Part shown: piece by piece, positions 44,699 through 56,568 of the stretch
Layout of the letters: every line of letters starts with the position of its first letter
Position numbering within the stretch: position 1 is the first letter of the stretch
NCBI RefSeq assembly: GCF_003732665.1
Contig: NZ_MOBP01000006.1
Coordinates: 434,001 to 498,000 of the forward strand
Direction of reading: 5' to 3'
Source: Pseudomonas frederiksbergensis
GTDB lineage: Bacteria; Pseudomonadota; Gammaproteobacteria; Pseudomonadales; Pseudomonadaceae
DNA: 64,000 bases
Translations under genes and position numbers: made by a program
The notes under the pieces: model-generated
Seen by the model: only the letters and a program-made list of their open reading frames with translations
Database searches by the model: none
Told to the model about the DNA's origin: nothing

Positions 44699-47074
44699 AT
44701 GAAACGTCTGCTGCTAACTGCGGTTCTCACCGTATTGATGATCGCCGAAGTTCACGCCGAGTCCTTCACTATCTCTGATATTCGCGTCAATGGCCTCCAG
44801 CGGGTCTCCGCGGGTAGTGTCTTTGGTGCCTTGCCGTTGAACGTCGGTGAACAGGCGGATGATCGTCGCCTGGTGGAATCCACTCGTGCGTTGTTCAAAA
44901 CCGGTTTCTTTCAAGATATCCAGCTGGGTCGCGAAGGCAATGTCCTCGTTATCACTGTAGTCGAGCGGCCTTCGGTCGCCAGTATCGAGATCGAAGGTAA
45001 CAAGGCCATCTCGACTGAAGACCTGATGAAGGGCCTCAAGCAATCCGGCCTGTCCGAAGGCGAGATCTTCCAGCGCGCTACCCTCGAAGGTGTACGTAAC
45101 GAACTGCAGCGTCAATATGTCGCTCAGGGCCGCTACTCGGCTACCGTCGACACCGAAGTGGTGGCGCAGCCGCGTAACCGCGTCGCGCTGAAGGTCAACA
45201 TCAACGAAGGCACCGTTGCCGCTATCCAGCACATCAACGTGGTGGGTAACACGGTCTTCCCGGATGAAGACCTGATCGACCTGTTCGAACTCAAGACCAC
45301 CAACTGGCTGTCGTTCTTCAAGAACGATGACAAGTATGCTCGTGAGAAGCTCTCCGGTGACCTGGAGCGTCTGCGCTCCTACTACCTGGACCGCGGCTAT
45401 ATCAACATGGATATCGCTTCGACCCAGGTGTCCATCACCCCGGACAAGAAACACGTCTACATCACGGTCAACGTCAACGAAGGCGAGAAGTACACCGTTC
45501 GCGACGTGAAGCTCAGCGGTGACCTGAAAGTGCCTGAAGACCAGGTCAAGTCCCTGCTGCTGGTCCAGAAAGGCCAGGTGTTCTCGCGCAAGCTGATGAC
45601 CACTACTTCCGAACTGATCACCCGTCGTCTCGGTAACGAGGGCTACACCTTCGCCAACGTCAACGGCGTGCCCCTGCCACACGACGAAGATCACACCGTG
45701 GACATTACGTTCGCAGTGGATCCGGGCAAGCGTGCCTACGTAAACCGTATCAACTTCCGTGGCAACACCAAGTCCGAAGACGAAGTGCTGCGTCGTGAGA
45801 TGCGCCAGATGGAAGGCGGTTGGGCTTCGACTTACCTGATCGACCAATCCAAGACCCGTCTCGACCGCCTGGGCTTCTTCAAGGAAGTCAACGTCGAAAC
45901 CCCGGCCGTGCCAGGTGTTGACGACCAGGTTGACGTGAACTACAGCGTTGAAGAGCAGGCTTCCGGTTCGATTACCGCCAGTGTCGGTTTTGCCCAGAGC
46001 GCCGGTCTGATCCTCGGTGGGTCGATCACCCAGAACAACTTCCTGGGTACGGGTAACAAGGTCAGCATCGGCCTGACCCGAAGCGAATACCAGAGCCGCT
46101 ATAACTTCGGTTATGTCGACCCGTACTGGACTGCTGATGGCGTGAGCCTGGGTTACAACGCTTTCTATCGCACCACTGACTACAAAGACCTCGATGTCGA
46201 TGTTGCAAGCTATGCGGTAGACAGCCTGGGTGCTGGTGTAAGCGTCGGTTACCCGATCAGCGAGACGTCGCGCCTGACCTTCGGCCTGACAGCGCAACAA
46301 GACAAGATCAAGACTGGCTTGTACACCGTTGACGAGATTTTCGACTTCGTTAACAAGGAAGGCGACAGCTACCTGAACTTCAAGGCGTCGGCCGGTTGGT
46401 CCGAGTCCACCTTGAACAAAGGCGTGCTCGCTACCCGCGGTCATTCCCAAAGCCTGACCCTGGAAACCACAACGCCGGGCAGCGACCTGTCGTTCTTCAA
46501 GCTCGACTACCGTGGCCAGTTGTTCCAGCCACTGAGCGAAAACTACACCATGCGCCTGCACACCGAATTGGGTTATGGCGATGGTTATGGTTCGACCGAC
46601 GGCTTGCCATTCTATGAAAACTACTATGCTGGTGGTTTCAACTCGGTTCGTGGCTTCAAGGACAGCACCCTGGGTCCTCGCAGTACGCCAAGTCAGGGTA
46701 ACAACCCGGGCACGGCGAAAGACCCGGATCAGGATCCACTGCCATTCGGCGGTAACGTTCTCATCCAGGGCGGCGTAGAGCTTCTGTTCCCTCTGCCATT
46801 CGTCAAAGACCAGCGGTCCCTGCGGACCTCGGTATTCTGGGACGTAGGTAACGTTTTTGACTCGCAGTGCAAAGACACCACCAACGCAAACGGTTCGTCG
46901 TCCAACACGAAGTGTAACGACATCAGCCTGAGCAACATGGCCAGTTCCGTCGGTGTCGGCGTGACCTGGGTTACCGCACTGGGCCCTCTGAGCTTCGCGT
47001 TGGCCATGCCGATCAAGAAACCGGATGACGCTGAAACTCAAGTGTTCCAATTCTCCCTCGGCCAGACGTTCTAA
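44699..47074 (+). CDS. bamA: Outer membrane protein assembly factor BamA
   Basis: Essential Omp85 core of the BAM complex that folds beta-barrel proteins into the outer membrane. 791 residues from the ATG at 44699 (AAGAAAGGA upstream), giving a signal peptide MKRLLLTAVLTVLMIAEVHA. Five POTRA domains run from about 22 to 420, beginning FTISDIRVNGLQRVSAGSV; the C-terminal 16-strand barrel includes the conserved GGFNSVRGF (VRGF motif of loop 6) and ends QFSLGQTF, a terminal-Phe beta-signal. The skp gene follows. Confidence 0.98.
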   Translation: MKRLLLTAVLTVLMIAEVHAESFTISDIRVNGLQRVSAGSVFGALPLNVGEQADDRRLVESTRALFKTGFFQDIQLGREGNVLVITVVERPSVASIEIEGNKAISTEDLMKGLKQSGLSEGEIFQRATLEGVRNELQRQYVAQGRYSATVDTEVVAQPRNRVALKVNINEGTVAAIQHINVVGNTVFPDEDLIDLFELKTTNWLSFFKNDDKYAREKLSGDLERLRSYYLDRGYINMDIASTQVSITPDKKHVYITVNVNEGEKYTVRDVKLSGDLKVPEDQVKSLLLVQKGQVFSRKLMTTTSELITRRLGNEGYTFANVNGVPLPHDEDHTVDITFAVDPGKRAYVNRINFRGNTKSEDEVLRREMRQMEGGWASTYLIDQSKTRLDRLGFFKEVNVETPAVPGVDDQVDVNYSVEEQASGSITASVGFAQSAGLILGGSITQNNFLGTGNKVSIGLTRSEYQSRYNFGYVDPYWTADGVSLGYNAFYRTTDYKDLDVDVASYAVDSLGAGVSVGYPISETSRLTFGLTAQQDKIKTGLYTVDEIFDFVNKEGDSYLNFKASAGWSESTLNKGVLATRGHSQSLTLETTTPGSDLSFFKLDYRGQLFQPLSENYTMRLHTELGYGDGYGSTDGLPFYENYYAGGFNSVRGFKDSTLGPRSTPSQGNNPGTAKDPDQDPLPFGGNVLIQGGVELLFPLPFVKDQRSLRTSVFWDVGNVFDSQCKDTTNANGSSSNTKCNDISLSNMASSVGVGVTWVTALGPLSFALAMPIKKPDDAETQVFQFSLGQTF

Positions 47075-47119
47075 GCGTCTGACCCAAGATAACGACAATG
47101 GATTTTGTAGGAGTGCATC

Positions 47120-47623
47120 GTGCGTAAGTTGACTCAATTGGTTCTCCTGGCGACCGTACTGGTAGCAGGCCCGGCTTTTGCCGACATGAAAATCGCCGTT
47201 CTGAACTATCAGATGGCTCTGCTGGAATCCGACGCGGCCAAGAAGTACGCCGTGGATGCCGAGAAGAAGTTCGGTCCGCAACTGACCAAACTGAAAACAC
47301 TGGAAAGCAGTGCCAAGGGTATCCAGGATCGTCTGGTTGCCGGTGGCGACAAGATGCAGCAAGGCGAACGCGAACGCCTGGAGCTTGAGTTCAAGCAAAA
47401 GGCCCGTGACTTCCAGTTCCAGTCCAAGGAATTGAACGAAGCCAAAGCCGTTGCCGACCGTGAAATGCTGAAGCAGCTCAAGCCGAAACTGGACAGCGCT
47501 GTGGAAGAAGTCATCAAGAAAGGTGCTTTTGACCTGGTCTTCGAGCGTGGCGCAGTGATTGATGTCAAACCTCAGTACGACATCACTCGCCAGGTTATCG
47601 AGCGCATGAATCAGCTGAAGTAA
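47120..47623 (+). CDS. skp: Periplasmic chaperone Skp/OmpH
   Basis: Trimeric periplasmic holdase that escorts unfolded outer-membrane proteins to BAM. 167 residues, start GTG at 47120 with GTAGGAG upstream. A signal peptide ends at about AGPAFA-D (residues 17-22); the rest is highly charged and helical, consistent with the long coiled-coil tentacles. IAVLNYQMALLESDAAKKYAVDAEKKFGP and the C-terminal AFDLVFERGAVIDVKPQYDITRQVIERMN match Skp. Order bamA-skp-lpxD is the classic one. Confidence 0.95.
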   Translation: MRKLTQLVLLATVLVAGPAFADMKIAVLNYQMALLESDAAKKYAVDAEKKFGPQLTKLKTLESSAKGIQDRLVAGGDKMQQGERERLELEFKQKARDFQFQSKELNEAKAVADREMLKQLKPKLDSAVEEVIKKGAFDLVFERGAVIDVKPQYDITRQVIERMNQLK

Positions 47624-47626
47624 TCC

Positions 47627-48682
47627 ATGACAGCGACTATAAAGCTCGGCCAATTGGCCGAGTTCCTCGGCGCCACCCTACGTGGCGACCCGGAGAAAGA
47701 AATTACTGGGCTAGCCACTTTGCAAGAGGCTGGCCCAGCTCAGTTGAGCTTTCTGGCAAACCCTCAATACCGTAAATACCTGCCGGACAGTAAAGCTGCA
47801 GCCCTGTTGTTGAAGACGGCTGACGCTGAAGGTTTTGTCGGTAATGTGTTGGTCGTGCCTGATCCATACCTGGCGTACGCCCGGGTTTCCCATCTGTTCG
47901 ATCCCAAGCCAAAAGCGCCTGCCGGTATTCATCCGACAGCGGTGGTAGCTCCGGACGCGGTGGTGGACCCGGCAGCAAGCATCGGTGCCTTCGCTGTGAT
48001 CGAAAGCGGTGCGCGGATTGCGGCAGGTGTGACCGTCGGGGCGCATTGCTTCATTGGTGCGCGCTGCGAGATTGGCGAGGGCGGTTGGCTGGCTCCGCGG
48101 GTCACGCTGTACCACGACGTGCGCATTGGCAAGCGCGTGGTGATTCAATCCGGTGCCGTGCTTGGTGGTGAAGGTTTCGGTTTTGCCAACGAAAAAGGTG
48201 TCTGGCAGAAGATCGCCCAGATTGGTGGTGTGCTGGTGGGCGACGATGTGGAGATTGGCGTGAATACCGCCATCGACCGTGGCGCCCTGGCCGATACCAT
48301 CCTTGGCAATGGTGTGAAGCTCGACAATCAGATCCAGATCGCTCACAACGTCCAGGTCGGTGATCACACCGCCATGGCGGCGTGCGTGGGCATCTCCGGC
48401 AGCACCAAGATCGGCAAGCACTGCATGCTGGCCGGCGGTGTCGGGCTGGTGGGGCATATCGAGATTTGCGACAACGTTTTCCTGACCGGGATGACCATGG
48501 TGACCCACTCGATTACCGAGCCGGGCTCGTATTCTTCCGGTACAGCCATGCAACCGGCTGCCGAGTGGCGCAAAAGCGCGGCACGCATCCGTCAGCTCGA
48601 TGACATCGCGCGACGTCTGCGACAACTGGAAAAGCGAGTAGGGGAAGTGACCCCTGGCGGTAATGCTTCATCAGATGGCTGA
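47627..48682 (+). CDS. lpxD: UDP-3-O-acylglucosamine N-acyltransferase
   Basis: Third step of lipid A synthesis: transfers a hydroxyacyl chain from ACP to the 2-amino group of UDP-3-O-acylglucosamine. 351 residues with an N-terminal uridine-binding domain, a hexapeptide left-handed beta-helix ([30 protein letters not shown] onward), catalytic-His region [23 protein letters not shown] near 230-255, and a helical C-terminal tail. Starts 3 bases after skp. Confidence 0.97.
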   Translation: MTATIKLGQLAEFLGATLRGDPEKEITGLATLQEAGPAQLSFLANPQYRKYLPDSKAAALLLKTADAEGFVGNVLVVPDPYLAYARVSHLFDPKPKAPAGIHPTAVVAPDAVVDPAASIGAFAVIESGARIAAGVTVGAHCFIGARCEIGEGGWLAPRVTLYHDVRIGKRVVIQSGAVLGGEGFGFANEKGVWQKIAQIGGVLVGDDVEIGVNTAIDRGALADTILGNGVKLDNQIQIAHNVQVGDHTAMAACVGISGSTKIGKHCMLAGGVGLVGHIEICDNVFLTGMTMVTHSITEPGSYSSGTAMQPAAEWRKSAARIRQLDDIARRLRQLEKRVGEVTPGGNASSDG

Positions 48683-48790
48683 TACCATTTCCATATCAAG
48701 TGTGCACAGCCGCTAGACTGCCTCCTTGATTTGCTAGAGGGGTGCGCGTCCGTCGCGCGCTCCCAATCTTTACATAGGCTTCCCCCCGAA

Positions 48791-49231
48791 ATGATGGACA
48801 TCAACGAGATTCGCGAATACCTGCCTCACCGTTACCCGTTCCTGCTGGTGGACCGGGTCGTGGAACTGGATGTGGAAGGCAAGCGCATTCGCGCCTACAA
48901 GAATGTCAGCATCAACGAACCTTTCTTCAACGGTCACTTCCCTGCGCATCCAATCATGCCGGGCGTACTGATCATCGAAGCAATGGCTCAGGCTGCCGGT
49001 ATCCTTGGTTTCAAAATGCTCGACGTGAAGCCTGCTGACGGCACGCTTTACTACTTCGTCGGCTCCGACAAGTTGCGTTTTCGCCAGCCTGTCACCCCAG
49101 GCGATCAGTTGATCCTCGAAGCCCGCTTCATCAGTTGCAAGCGCCAGATCTGGAAGTTCGAGTGCCAGGCTTCGGTCGACGGCAAGCCAGTCTGCTCCGC
49201 TGAAATCATCTGCGCGGAACGCAAACTATGA
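48791..49231 (+). CDS. fabZ: 3-hydroxyacyl-ACP dehydratase FabZ
   Basis: Hot-dog-fold dehydratase of fatty acid synthesis, making trans-2-enoyl-ACP; it competes with LpxA/LpxD for hydroxyacyl-ACP. 146 residues from ATG 48791 (a second ATG follows directly), giving [23 protein letters not shown]. The catalytic His is in [21 protein letters not shown] (FNxHFP motif) with the paired Glu downstream. The frame stays open 60 bases upstream but this does not look coding. Stop overlaps lpxA by 4 bases. Confidence 0.98.
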   Translation: MMDINEIREYLPHRYPFLLVDRVVELDVEGKRIRAYKNVSINEPFFNGHFPAHPIMPGVLIIEAMAQAAGILGFKMLDVKPADGTLYYFVGSDKLRFRQPVTPGDQLILEARFISCKRQIWKFECQASVDGKPVCSAEIICAERKL

Positions 49232-50004
49232 GTTTGATTGACCCTCGCGCAATCATCGATCCTACGGCCGTACTGGCTGAGGGTGTCGAAGTCGGCCCTT
49301 GGTCGATCGTCGGCGCAGGTGTGGAAATCGGCGAGGGGACAGTGATCGGGCCGCATGTGATTCTCAAGGGCCCGACCCGAATCGGTAAGCACAACCGCAT
49401 CTACCAGTTTTCCTCGGTAGGTGAGGACACACCCGATCTGAAATACAAAGGCGAAGAAACCCGCCTGGTCATCGGTGACCACAACGTCATCCGCGAAGGC
49501 GTGACGATTCACCGTGGCACCGTGCAGGACCGCTCGGAAACCACTCTGGGTGATCACAACTTGATCATGGCCTATGCCCACATCGGCCATGACAGCGTGA
49601 TCGGTAACCATTGCATCCTGGTCAACAACACCGCGTTGGCCGGCCATGTGCACGTTGAAGACTGGGCGATCCTGTCCGGCTTCACCCTGGTTCACCAGTA
49701 TTGCCACATCGGCGCCCACAGCTTTTCCGGCATGGGTACTGCCATCGGCAAGGACGTTCCGGCGTACGTCACGGTATTCGGCAACCCCGCCGAAGCCCGC
49801 AGCATGAACTTCGAAGGCATGCGCCGTCGCGGTTTCAGCGAAGACGCGATCCACGCCCTGCGTCGTGCCTACAAGGTGGTTTACCGCCAGGGCCTGACGG
49901 TCGAGCAGGCACTCGCAGAATTGGCCGAACCTTCGGCGCAGTTTCCGGAAGTCGCGGTGTTCCGTGATTCCATTCAGTCTTCGACCCGCGGCATCACTCG
50001 TTAA
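49228..50004 (+). CDS. lpxA: UDP-N-acetylglucosamine acyltransferase
   Basis: First step of lipid A synthesis. 258 residues, a left-handed beta-helix trimer: [45 protein letters not shown] shows the hexapeptide repeats; the catalytic-His region [35 protein letters not shown] is at about 110-145. In Pseudomonas LpxA prefers 3-hydroxydecanoyl chains; the chain-length ruler was not analysed. Coupled to fabZ, and lpxB starts 2 bases after its stop. Confidence 0.98.
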   Translation: MSLIDPRAIIDPTAVLAEGVEVGPWSIVGAGVEIGEGTVIGPHVILKGPTRIGKHNRIYQFSSVGEDTPDLKYKGEETRLVIGDHNVIREGVTIHRGTVQDRSETTLGDHNLIMAYAHIGHDSVIGNHCILVNNTALAGHVHVEDWAILSGFTLVHQYCHIGAHSFSGMGTAIGKDVPAYVTVFGNPAEARSMNFEGMRRRGFSEDAIHALRRAYKVVYRQGLTVEQALAELAEPSAQFPEVAVFRDSIQSSTRGITR

Positions 50005-50006
50005 TC

Positions 50007-51137
50007 ATGGCTAATCTGCGTATTGCGCTGGTAGCGGGTGAGGCTTCCGGTGACATTCTGGGCGCCGGTTTGATGCGTGCGCTCAAGGCCCGGCATCCGG
50101 CGGTGGAGTTCATCGGTGTCGGCGGCCCGCTGATGCAGGCTGAAGGCCTGACTTCCTACTTCCCGATGGAACGCCTTTCCGTGATGGGCCTGGTAGAGGT
50201 GCTGGGTCGCTTGCGCGAGCTGCTGGCCCGACGCAAGAAGCTGGTCGCGGACCTGATCGCCGAGAAGCCGGACGTGTTCATCGGTATCGATGCCCCGGAC
50301 TTCACCCTCAATATCGAACTCAAGCTGCGTCAGGCCGGGATCAAGACCGTGCATTACGTCAGCCCGTCGGTCTGGGCCTGGCGGCAGAAGCGCGTGCTGA
50401 AGATTCGCGAAGGCTGCGACCTGATGCTGACGCTGTTCCCGTTCGAAGCGAAATTCTACGAAGAGAAAGGCGTGCCGGTACGGTTCGTCGGGCATTCCCT
50501 GGCCGATGCGATTCCGTTGCAAGCCGATCGCGCTGCGGCGCGGGCCGAGTTGGGCTTGCCCGATGGTCCGCTGGTGGCGCTAATGCCCGGCAGCCGTGGC
50601 GGCGAAGTGGGGCGCCTGGGGGCGTTGTTCCTCGACACCGCCCAGCGCCTGCGGGCCTTGCGCCCCGATGTGCGCTTTGTCATGCCGTGCGCCAGCCCCG
50701 AGCGTCGCGCCCAGCTCGAAGAGTTGTTGGCCGGCCGCGATCTGCCGCTGACCTTGCTTGACGGCAAATCCCACCTGGCTCTGGCGGCCTGCGACGCGGT
50801 GCTGATTGCTTCCGGCACGGCGACCCTCGAAGCGTTGCTGTACAAACGGCCGATGGTGGTCGCTTATCGCCTGGCACCGCTGACTTTCTGGATCCTCAAG
50901 CGCATGGTGAAAAGCCCTTACGTCTCGTTGCCGAACCTGCTGGCCCAGCGCCTGCTGGTGCCGGAGTTGTTGCAGGACGATGCCACGGTCGAAGCCCTGG
51001 CCCAGACCTTGTCGCCGCTGATCGATGGCGGAGAAGAACAGACCCGTGGCTTTGATGAAATCCACCGCACCTTGCGTCTGGATGCCTCCAACCAGGCGGC
51101 GGACGCCGTGCTGAATCTGATCGGCCAAGTACAATGA
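50007..51137 (+). CDS. lpxB: Lipid-A-disaccharide synthase
   Basis: GT19 glycosyltransferase that condenses UDP-2,3-diacylglucosamine with lipid X. 376 residues. Seen: [21 protein letters not shown] at the N-terminus, [38 protein letters not shown] near 95, [11 protein letters not shown] near 160 and [21 protein letters not shown] near 190. The stop overlaps rnhB by 4 bases. Confidence 0.98.
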   Translation: MANLRIALVAGEASGDILGAGLMRALKARHPAVEFIGVGGPLMQAEGLTSYFPMERLSVMGLVEVLGRLRELLARRKKLVADLIAEKPDVFIGIDAPDFTLNIELKLRQAGIKTVHYVSPSVWAWRQKRVLKIREGCDLMLTLFPFEAKFYEEKGVPVRFVGHSLADAIPLQADRAAARAELGLPDGPLVALMPGSRGGEVGRLGALFLDTAQRLRALRPDVRFVMPCASPERRAQLEELLAGRDLPLTLLDGKSHLALAACDAVLIASGTATLEALLYKRPMVVAYRLAPLTFWILKRMVKSPYVSLPNLLAQRLLVPELLQDDATVEALAQTLSPLIDGGEEQTRGFDEIHRTLRLDASNQAADAVLNLIGQVQ

Positions 51138-51775
51138 GTAAGACAAGCATGCAAATGGGGCTGGATTTCACCTTGGTCGCGGAAGTGGAAGATTTGGTTG
51201 CCGGTGTCGACGAAGTCGGTCGCGGTCCGCTCTGCGGCGCCGTGGTCACGGCTGCGGTGATTCTCGACCCGAATCGGCCGATCCTCGGCCTGAACGACTC
51301 GAAGAAGCTCACCGAAGCCCGCCGCGAAAAGCTCTACGACGAAATCTGCGAGAAGGCCCTGAGCTGGCACATCGCCCGGGCCGAAGTCGAAGAAATCGAC
51401 GAGCTGAACATTCTGCACGCCACCATGCTGGCGATGCAGCGCGCCATCGAAGGCCTGCACATTCAGCCGAAACTGGCGATGATCGACGGCAACCGCTGCC
51501 CGAAACTGTCCATGCGTGCCGAAGCAGTGGTGCAGGGCGACGGCAAGGTGCCGGCCATCGCTGCCGCGTCGATCCTGGCCAAAGTCAGCCGTGACCGTGA
51601 AATGGCCGCTTTCGAATTGATCTACCCGGGTTACGGCATCGGTGGCCACAAAGGCTACCCGACCCCCGTTCATCTGGAAGCCCTGGCCCGTTTGGGGCCA
51701 ACGCCGATCCATCGGCGCTCGTTCGCCCCGGTACGCCTGGCGTACGAGGCGCGGGAAAACCTGATCGAGAGTTAG
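51134..51775 (+). CDS. rnhB: Ribonuclease HII
   Basis: Removes ribonucleotides and RNA from RNA-DNA hybrids, supporting replication fidelity. 213 residues. Active-site acidic residues are in [21 protein letters not shown] (Asp, Glu) and MIDGNRCP, with [27 protein letters not shown] near 150. The ATG at 51134 overlaps lpxB; a second ATG at 51149 gives the shorter [10 protein letters not shown] start and is nearly as likely. In P. aeruginosa I recall a permease gene between rnhB and dnaE, which is absent here. Confidence 0.96.
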   Translation: MSKTSMQMGLDFTLVAEVEDLVAGVDEVGRGPLCGAVVTAAVILDPNRPILGLNDSKKLTEARREKLYDEICEKALSWHIARAEVEEIDELNILHATMLAMQRAIEGLHIQPKLAMIDGNRCPKLSMRAEAVVQGDGKVPAIAAASILAKVSRDREMAAFELIYPGYGIGGHKGYPTPVHLEALARLGPTPIHRRSFAPVRLAYEARENLIES

Positions 51776-51797
51776 TCGCAAGGCTGATGTTTTTTCC

Positions 51798-51829
51798 AAG
51801 GCCCGGTACAATCCGGGCCTTGTTGTTTT
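51798..51829 (+). terminator. Intrinsic terminator after rnhB
   Basis: AAGGCCCGG / CCGGGCCTT (51798-51806, 51813-51821) with loop TACAAT, then GTTGTTTTC. dnaE starts 23 bases later, so it probably has its own promoter or is read through. Confidence 0.82.
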
Positions 51830-51851
51830 CATGACATAACGCAGGATCACT

Positions 51852-54800
51852 ATGCCGGCTTCATTCGTTCACCTACGCCTGCACACTGAATATTCCCTGG
51901 TCGACGGTCTGGTGCGGATCAAACCGCTGGTCAAGACCCTGGTCGGCATGAACATGCCTGCCGTGGCGGTCACTGACCAGAACAACATGTGTTCCCTGGT
52001 CAAATTCTATAAGGCTTCCATGGGCGCAGGGATCAAGCCGATCTGCGGCGCCGACCTTTGGCTGTCGAACAAAGATCCGGACAACCCCCTGAGCCGGATC
52101 AGCCTGCTGGCGATGAACGCCGTGGGTTATCGCAACCTCACCGAACTGATCTCCCGTGGCTTCATCGACGGTCAGCGCAATGGCTCGATCATCATCGAGC
52201 GCGAGTGGGTGGCCGAAGCCAGCGAAGGCTTGATCATGCTGTCGGCGGCGAAAGAGGGCGAGATCGGCCTGGCCATGCTCGGTGGCAACCCCGCCGAAGC
52301 CGAAACCCTGGCCCGCGAGTGGATGGCGGTGTTCCCTGATCGCTTCTATCTGGAAATCCAGCGCACCAATCGCCCCAACGACGAAGAACAATTGCACGGC
52401 GCCGTGGCCCTGGCCGAGAAAATCGGCGCACCGCTGGTGGCGACCAACGACGTGCGCTTCATCAAGCAGGAAGACTTCGAAGCCCACGAAACCCGCGTTT
52501 GTATCGGTGAGGGCCGCGCCCTCGACGATCCGCGGCGTTCGAAAAACTACAGCGATCAGCAATACCTCAAAAGCGCCGAGGAAATGGCCGAGCTGTTCAG
52601 CGACATTCCCGAAGCGCTGGAAAACACCGTCGAGATCGCCAAGCGCTGCAACATCGAAGTGAAGCTGGGCAAACACTTCCTGCCCAACTTCCCGATCCCC
52701 GATGGCATGACCATCGACGAGTATTTCCGCAAGGTGTCCTTCGATGGCCTGGAAGAGCGCTTGAGCGTTCTTCTGCCCAAAGACACCACCGAAGACTACG
52801 AAGCCAAGCGTCAGGTCTACGTCGATCGGTTGAATTTCGAGCTGGATATCATTATCCAGATGGGCTTCCCCGGTTACTTCCTGATCGTGATGGACTTTAT
52901 CCAGTGGGCCAAGAGCAACGGCGTGCCGGTAGGTCCGGGCCGGGGGTCGGGTGCCGGGTCGCTGGTGGCCTATGTGCAGAAGATCACCGACCTCGACCCG
53001 CTGGAATATGACCTGCTGTTCGAACGTTTCCTTAACCCGGAACGGGTATCGATGCCCGACTTCGACGTCGACTTCTGCATGGACGGGCGTGACCGGGTTA
53101 TCGAATACGTGGCCGAGAAATACGGGCGCAACGCGGTCAGCCAGATCATCACCTTCGGTTCCATGGCCGCCAAGGCTGTGGTCCGCGACGTGGCGCGGGT
53201 GCAGGGCAAGTCCTACGGTTTGGCGGATCGTCTGTCGAAGATGATCCCGTTCGAAGTCGGCATGACCCTGGAAAAAGCCTACGAACAGGAGGAAATCCTG
53301 CGTGACTTCATCAAGGTTGATGAAGAGGCCGCGGAAATCTGGGAAATGGCCCGCAAGCTTGAAGGCGTTGTGCGTAACGTCGGCAAGCACGCCGGTGGTG
53401 TGGTTATCGCCCCGACCAAGTTGACTGACTTCTCGCCGATCTATTGCGATGAGGCCGGTGACGGTCTGGTCACCCAGTTCGACAAGGATGACGTCGAGGC
53501 CGCCGGTCTGGTGAAGTTCGACTTCCTCGGTCTGCGGACTCTGACGGTTATCGACTGGGCGCTGAAAACCATCAACCGTGATCGCGCCAAGGTTGATCAG
53601 CCGCCGCTGGACATCGCCTTCATCCCGCTGGATGACAAGCCGACGTACCAGTTGCTGCAAAAAGCTGAAACCACCGCCGTATTCCAGCTTGAATCCCGCG
53701 GCATGAAAGAGCTGATCAAAAAGCTCAAGCCCGACTGCCTGGAAGACTTGATCGCACTGGTGGCCCTGTTCCGTCCGGGCCCGCTGCAGTCAGGCATGGT
53801 TGACGACTTTATCAACCGTAAGCACGGTCGCGCCGAACTGGCGTACCCGCACTCGGACTATCAGTACGAAGGCCTCAAGCCGGTATTGGCACCGACTTAC
53901 GGCATCATCCTGTATCAGGAACAGGTGATGCAGATTGCCCAGGTCATGGCCGGTTACACCCTCGGTGGTGCGGACATGCTGCGACGGGCCATGGGTAAGA
54001 AAAAACCCGAAGAAATGGCCAAGCAGCGCGGCGGTTTCATTGAAGGTTGCGCCACCAACAACATCGACGCCGACCTGGCCGGTAACATTTTCGATCTGGT
54101 AGAGAAATTCGCCGGTTACGGCTTCAACAAGTCTCACTCCGCCGCTTACGGTCTGGTGTCCTACCAGACGGCATGGCTGAAAACCCACTACCCGGCGCCG
54201 TTCATGGCCGCGGTACTGTCGGCGGATATGCACAACACCGACAAGGTCGTGACCTTGATCGAAGAAATTCGCACCATGAAGCTGCGTCTCGACGCGCCGG
54301 ATGTGAATACTTCGGAATTCAAGTTCACGGTGAATGAGGAAGGCCGGATTATCTACGGCCTCGGCGCGATCAAAGGCGTGGGCGAAGGTCCGGTGGAAGC
54401 GATCACCGAGGCGCGTCAGGCCGGTCCGTTCAAGGATCTGTTCGATTTCTGCGCCCGGGTCGACCTCAAGCGCATCAACAAGCGCACCCTCGACGGTCTG
54501 ATCCGCAGCGGTGCGCTGGATCGTCTCGGTCCTTACTTCCATGACGAGCAGAAGGCCTACCAGGCCAACATCGACCGTAACCGGGCAGTGTTGCTGAACG
54601 CCATGGAAGGGGCGATCAAGGCCGCCGAACAAACCTTGCGTACCAAAGACAGCGGTCACGTTGACCTGTTTGGCGGTCTGTTCGTCGAAGAAGACGCCGA
54701 TGTCTACGCCAATAACCGCAAGGCCAAGGAACTGACCCTCAAGGAACGCCTGAAAGGGGAGAAAGACACCCTGGGCCTGTACCTGACCGGTCACCCGATC

Positions 54801-55373
54801 GACGAATACGAAGGCGAGATCCGCCGTTTCGCCCGCCAGCGCATCATCGACCTGAAACCGGCGCGGGACACCCAAACCGTCGCGGGGATGATCATCGCCC
54901 TGCGCGTGATGAAGAACAAAAAGGGCGACAAGATGGGGTTCATCACCCTTGACGACCGCTCGGGCCGGATCGAAGCTTCGTTGTTCGCCGAGGCGTTCCA
55001 TTCCGCGCAGTCGCTGTTGCAGACCGACGCGATGGTGGTGGTCGAAGGCGAAGTCAGCAACGATGACTTCTCCGGTGGCTTGCGCCTGCGGGTCAAGCGG
55101 GTGATGAGCATGGAAGATGCGCGCACCAACCTGGCCGAAAGCTTGCGCCTGAAGCTGCATACCCAGGATTTGAAAGGCGATCAGCTACGCTGGCTGGGTG
55201 AGCTGTTCAAGCGTCACCGCGGTGCGTGCCCGATCACCATGGAGTACACCAGTCCTGATGCGAAGGCCTTGCTGCAGTTCGGCGAGACCTGGCGGATCGA
55301 CCCGGCGGATGCCTTGATTCAAGCCCTGCGTGACCAGTTCGGGCGAGACAACGTCTTCCTCCAATACCGTTGA
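51852..55373 (+). CDS. dnaE: DNA polymerase III alpha subunit
   Basis: Replicative polymerase catalytic subunit, 1173 residues. N-terminal PHP domain with [23 protein letters not shown]; polymerase palm acidic residues in [17 protein letters not shown] near 400; [16 protein letters not shown] and [40 protein letters not shown] near 680; a helix-hairpin-helix region ([22 protein letters not shown] area), beta-clamp-binding internal site, OB-fold near 985-1080 and a C-terminal tau-binding part. dnaE1 type, as expected next to accA. Confidence 0.98.
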   Translation: MPASFVHLRLHTEYSLVDGLVRIKPLVKTLVGMNMPAVAVTDQNNMCSLVKFYKASMGAGIKPICGADLWLSNKDPDNPLSRISLLAMNAVGYRNLTELISRGFIDGQRNGSIIIEREWVAEASEGLIMLSAAKEGEIGLAMLGGNPAEAETLAREWMAVFPDRFYLEIQRTNRPNDEEQLHGAVALAEKIGAPLVATNDVRFIKQEDFEAHETRVCIGEGRALDDPRRSKNYSDQQYLKSAEEMAELFSDIPEALENTVEIAKRCNIEVKLGKHFLPNFPIPDGMTIDEYFRKVSFDGLEERLSVLLPKDTTEDYEAKRQVYVDRLNFELDIIIQMGFPGYFLIVMDFIQWAKSNGVPVGPGRGSGAGSLVAYVQKITDLDPLEYDLLFERFLNPERVSMPDFDVDFCMDGRDRVIEYVAEKYGRNAVSQIITFGSMAAKAVVRDVARVQGKSYGLADRLSKMIPFEVGMTLEKAYEQEEILRDFIKVDEEAAEIWEMARKLEGVVRNVGKHAGGVVIAPTKLTDFSPIYCDEAGDGLVTQFDKDDVEAAGLVKFDFLGLRTLTVIDWALKTINRDRAKVDQPPLDIAFIPLDDKPTYQLLQKAETTAVFQLESRGMKELIKKLKPDCLEDLIALVALFRPGPLQSGMVDDFINRKHGRAELAYPHSDYQYEGLKPVLAPTYGIILYQEQVMQIAQVMAGYTLGGADMLRRAMGKKKPEEMAKQRGGFIEGCATNNIDADLAGNIFDLVEKFAGYGFNKSHSAAYGLVSYQTAWLKTHYPAPFMAAVLSADMHNTDKVVTLIEEIRTMKLRLDAPDVNTSEFKFTVNEEGRIIYGLGAIKGVGEGPVEAITEARQAGPFKDLFDFCARVDLKRINKRTLDGLIRSGALDRLGPYFHDEQKAYQANIDRNRAVLLNAMEGAIKAAEQTLRTKDSGHVDLFGGLFVEEDADVYANNRKAKELTLKERLKGEKDTLGLYLTGHPIDEYEGEIRRFARQRIIDLKPARDTQTVAGMIIALRVMKNKKGDKMGFITLDDRSGRIEASLFAEAFHSAQSLLQTDAMVVVEGEVSNDDFSGGLRLRVKRVMSMEDARTNLAESLRLKLHTQDLKGDQLRWLGELFKRHRGACPITMEYTSPDAKALLQFGETWRIDPADALIQALRDQFGRDNVFLQYR

Positions 55374-55513
55374 CGGTCAGGCTCTGTTGAAAGGGCCTGA
55401 TCTCGACCTGAATTTTTAATCTCGACCTGAACGCGCCTCTCCCTTAAGGTAGGGCGCGAATAGACAACCGGCCGGCCCAAGCTCTCTTGGATGTCGACCC
55501 AAGACGGACGCCT

Positions 55514-56461
55514 ATGAACCCGAATTTTCTAGATTTCGAACAGCCGATCGCCGACCTGCAAGCCAAGATCGAAGAGTTGCGCTTGGTCGGTAATGACAAT
55601 TCGCTGAATATCGGCGATGAGATCTCCCGCCTGCAAGACAAAAGCAGCACGCTGACCGAAGACATCTTCGGCAAGCTGACCAGCTGGCAGATCGCACGTC
55701 TGGCGCGTCACCCGAAACGTCCATACACCCTGGACTACATCGAACACATCTTCACCGAGTTCGACGAACTGCACGGCGACCGTCACTTCTCCGACGACGC
55801 TGCCATCGTTGGCGGCATTGCCCGTCTGGACGATGAGCCGGTGATGATCATCGGCCACCAGAAAGGCCGTGAAGTGCGCGAGAAGGTTCGCCGCAACTTC
55901 GGCATGCCGCGTCCGGAAGGCTACCGCAAGGCCTGCCGCCTGATGGAAATGGCCGAACGTTTCAAAATGCCGATCCTGACCTTCATCGACACCCCGGGCG
56001 CGTACCCAGGCATCGACGCCGAAGAGCGCAACCAGAGCGAAGCGATTGCCTGGAACCTGCGTGTCATGGCCCGTCTGAAGACCCCGATCATCGCCACCGT
56101 CATCGGTGAAGGTGGTTCCGGTGGTGCTTTGGCGATTGGTGTTTGCGATCAGTTGAACATGCTGCAGTACTCGACCTACGCGGTGATTTCGCCGGAAGGT
56201 TGCGCTTCGATTCTGTGGAAAACCGCCGAGAAAGCACCAGATGCCGCTGAAGCCATGGGCATCACCGCCGAGCGCCTGAAAGGCCTGGGCATCGTCGATA
56301 AAGTGATTGGCGAGCCTCTGGGCGGCGCCCACCGCGACCCGGCCGCTGCTGCTGCCTCGATCCGCGCCGAGCTGAGCTCGCAACTGGCGATGTTGAAGAA
56401 GTTCGATAACGAAGCGCTGCTCAAGCGTCGTTACGAACGACTGATGAGCTACGGTCTCTGA
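55514..56461 (+). CDS. accA: Acetyl-CoA carboxylase carboxyltransferase alpha subunit
   Basis: With AccD transfers the carboxyl group from biotin to acetyl-CoA, making malonyl-CoA for fatty acid synthesis. 315 residues from the ATG at 55514 ([23 protein letters not shown]), preferred to the frame opening at 55487 because it matches the family start. Seen: [53 protein letters not shown] and [13 protein letters not shown] type A REPIN lies in the gap to tilS. Confidence 0.98.
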   Translation: MNPNFLDFEQPIADLQAKIEELRLVGNDNSLNIGDEISRLQDKSSTLTEDIFGKLTSWQIARLARHPKRPYTLDYIEHIFTEFDELHGDRHFSDDAAIVGGIARLDDEPVMIIGHQKGREVREKVRRNFGMPRPEGYRKACRLMEMAERFKMPILTFIDTPGAYPGIDAEERNQSEAIAWNLRVMARLKTPIIATVIGEGGSGGALAIGVCDQLNMLQYSTYAVISPEGCASILWKTAEKAPDAAEAMGITAERLKGLGIVDKVIGEPLGGAHRDPAAAAASIRAELSSQLAMLKKFDNEALLKRRYERLMSYGL

Positions 56462-56478
56462 TCTGACCTCGGCTTCAA

Positions 56479-56568
56479 TGTGGGAGCGGGCTTGCTCGCG
56501 AAAGCGGTATAACAGTCGACTAATGTGTTGAATGTTGAGCCGCCTTCGCGAGCAAGCCCGCTCCCACA
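56479..56568. repeat. REPIN, type A
   Basis: Inverted TGTGGGAGCGGGCTTGCTCG arms around GCGGTATAACAGTCGACTAATGTGTTG, in the accA-tilS gap; the only REPIN in the rpsB-ispD cluster. Confidence 0.95.

Noticed and set aside
44714..47653. 979-residue open frame antisense to bamA and skp
   Set aside because: It mirrors a real gene in GC-rich codons, has no ribosome-binding site or domain, and bamA/skp are certain.
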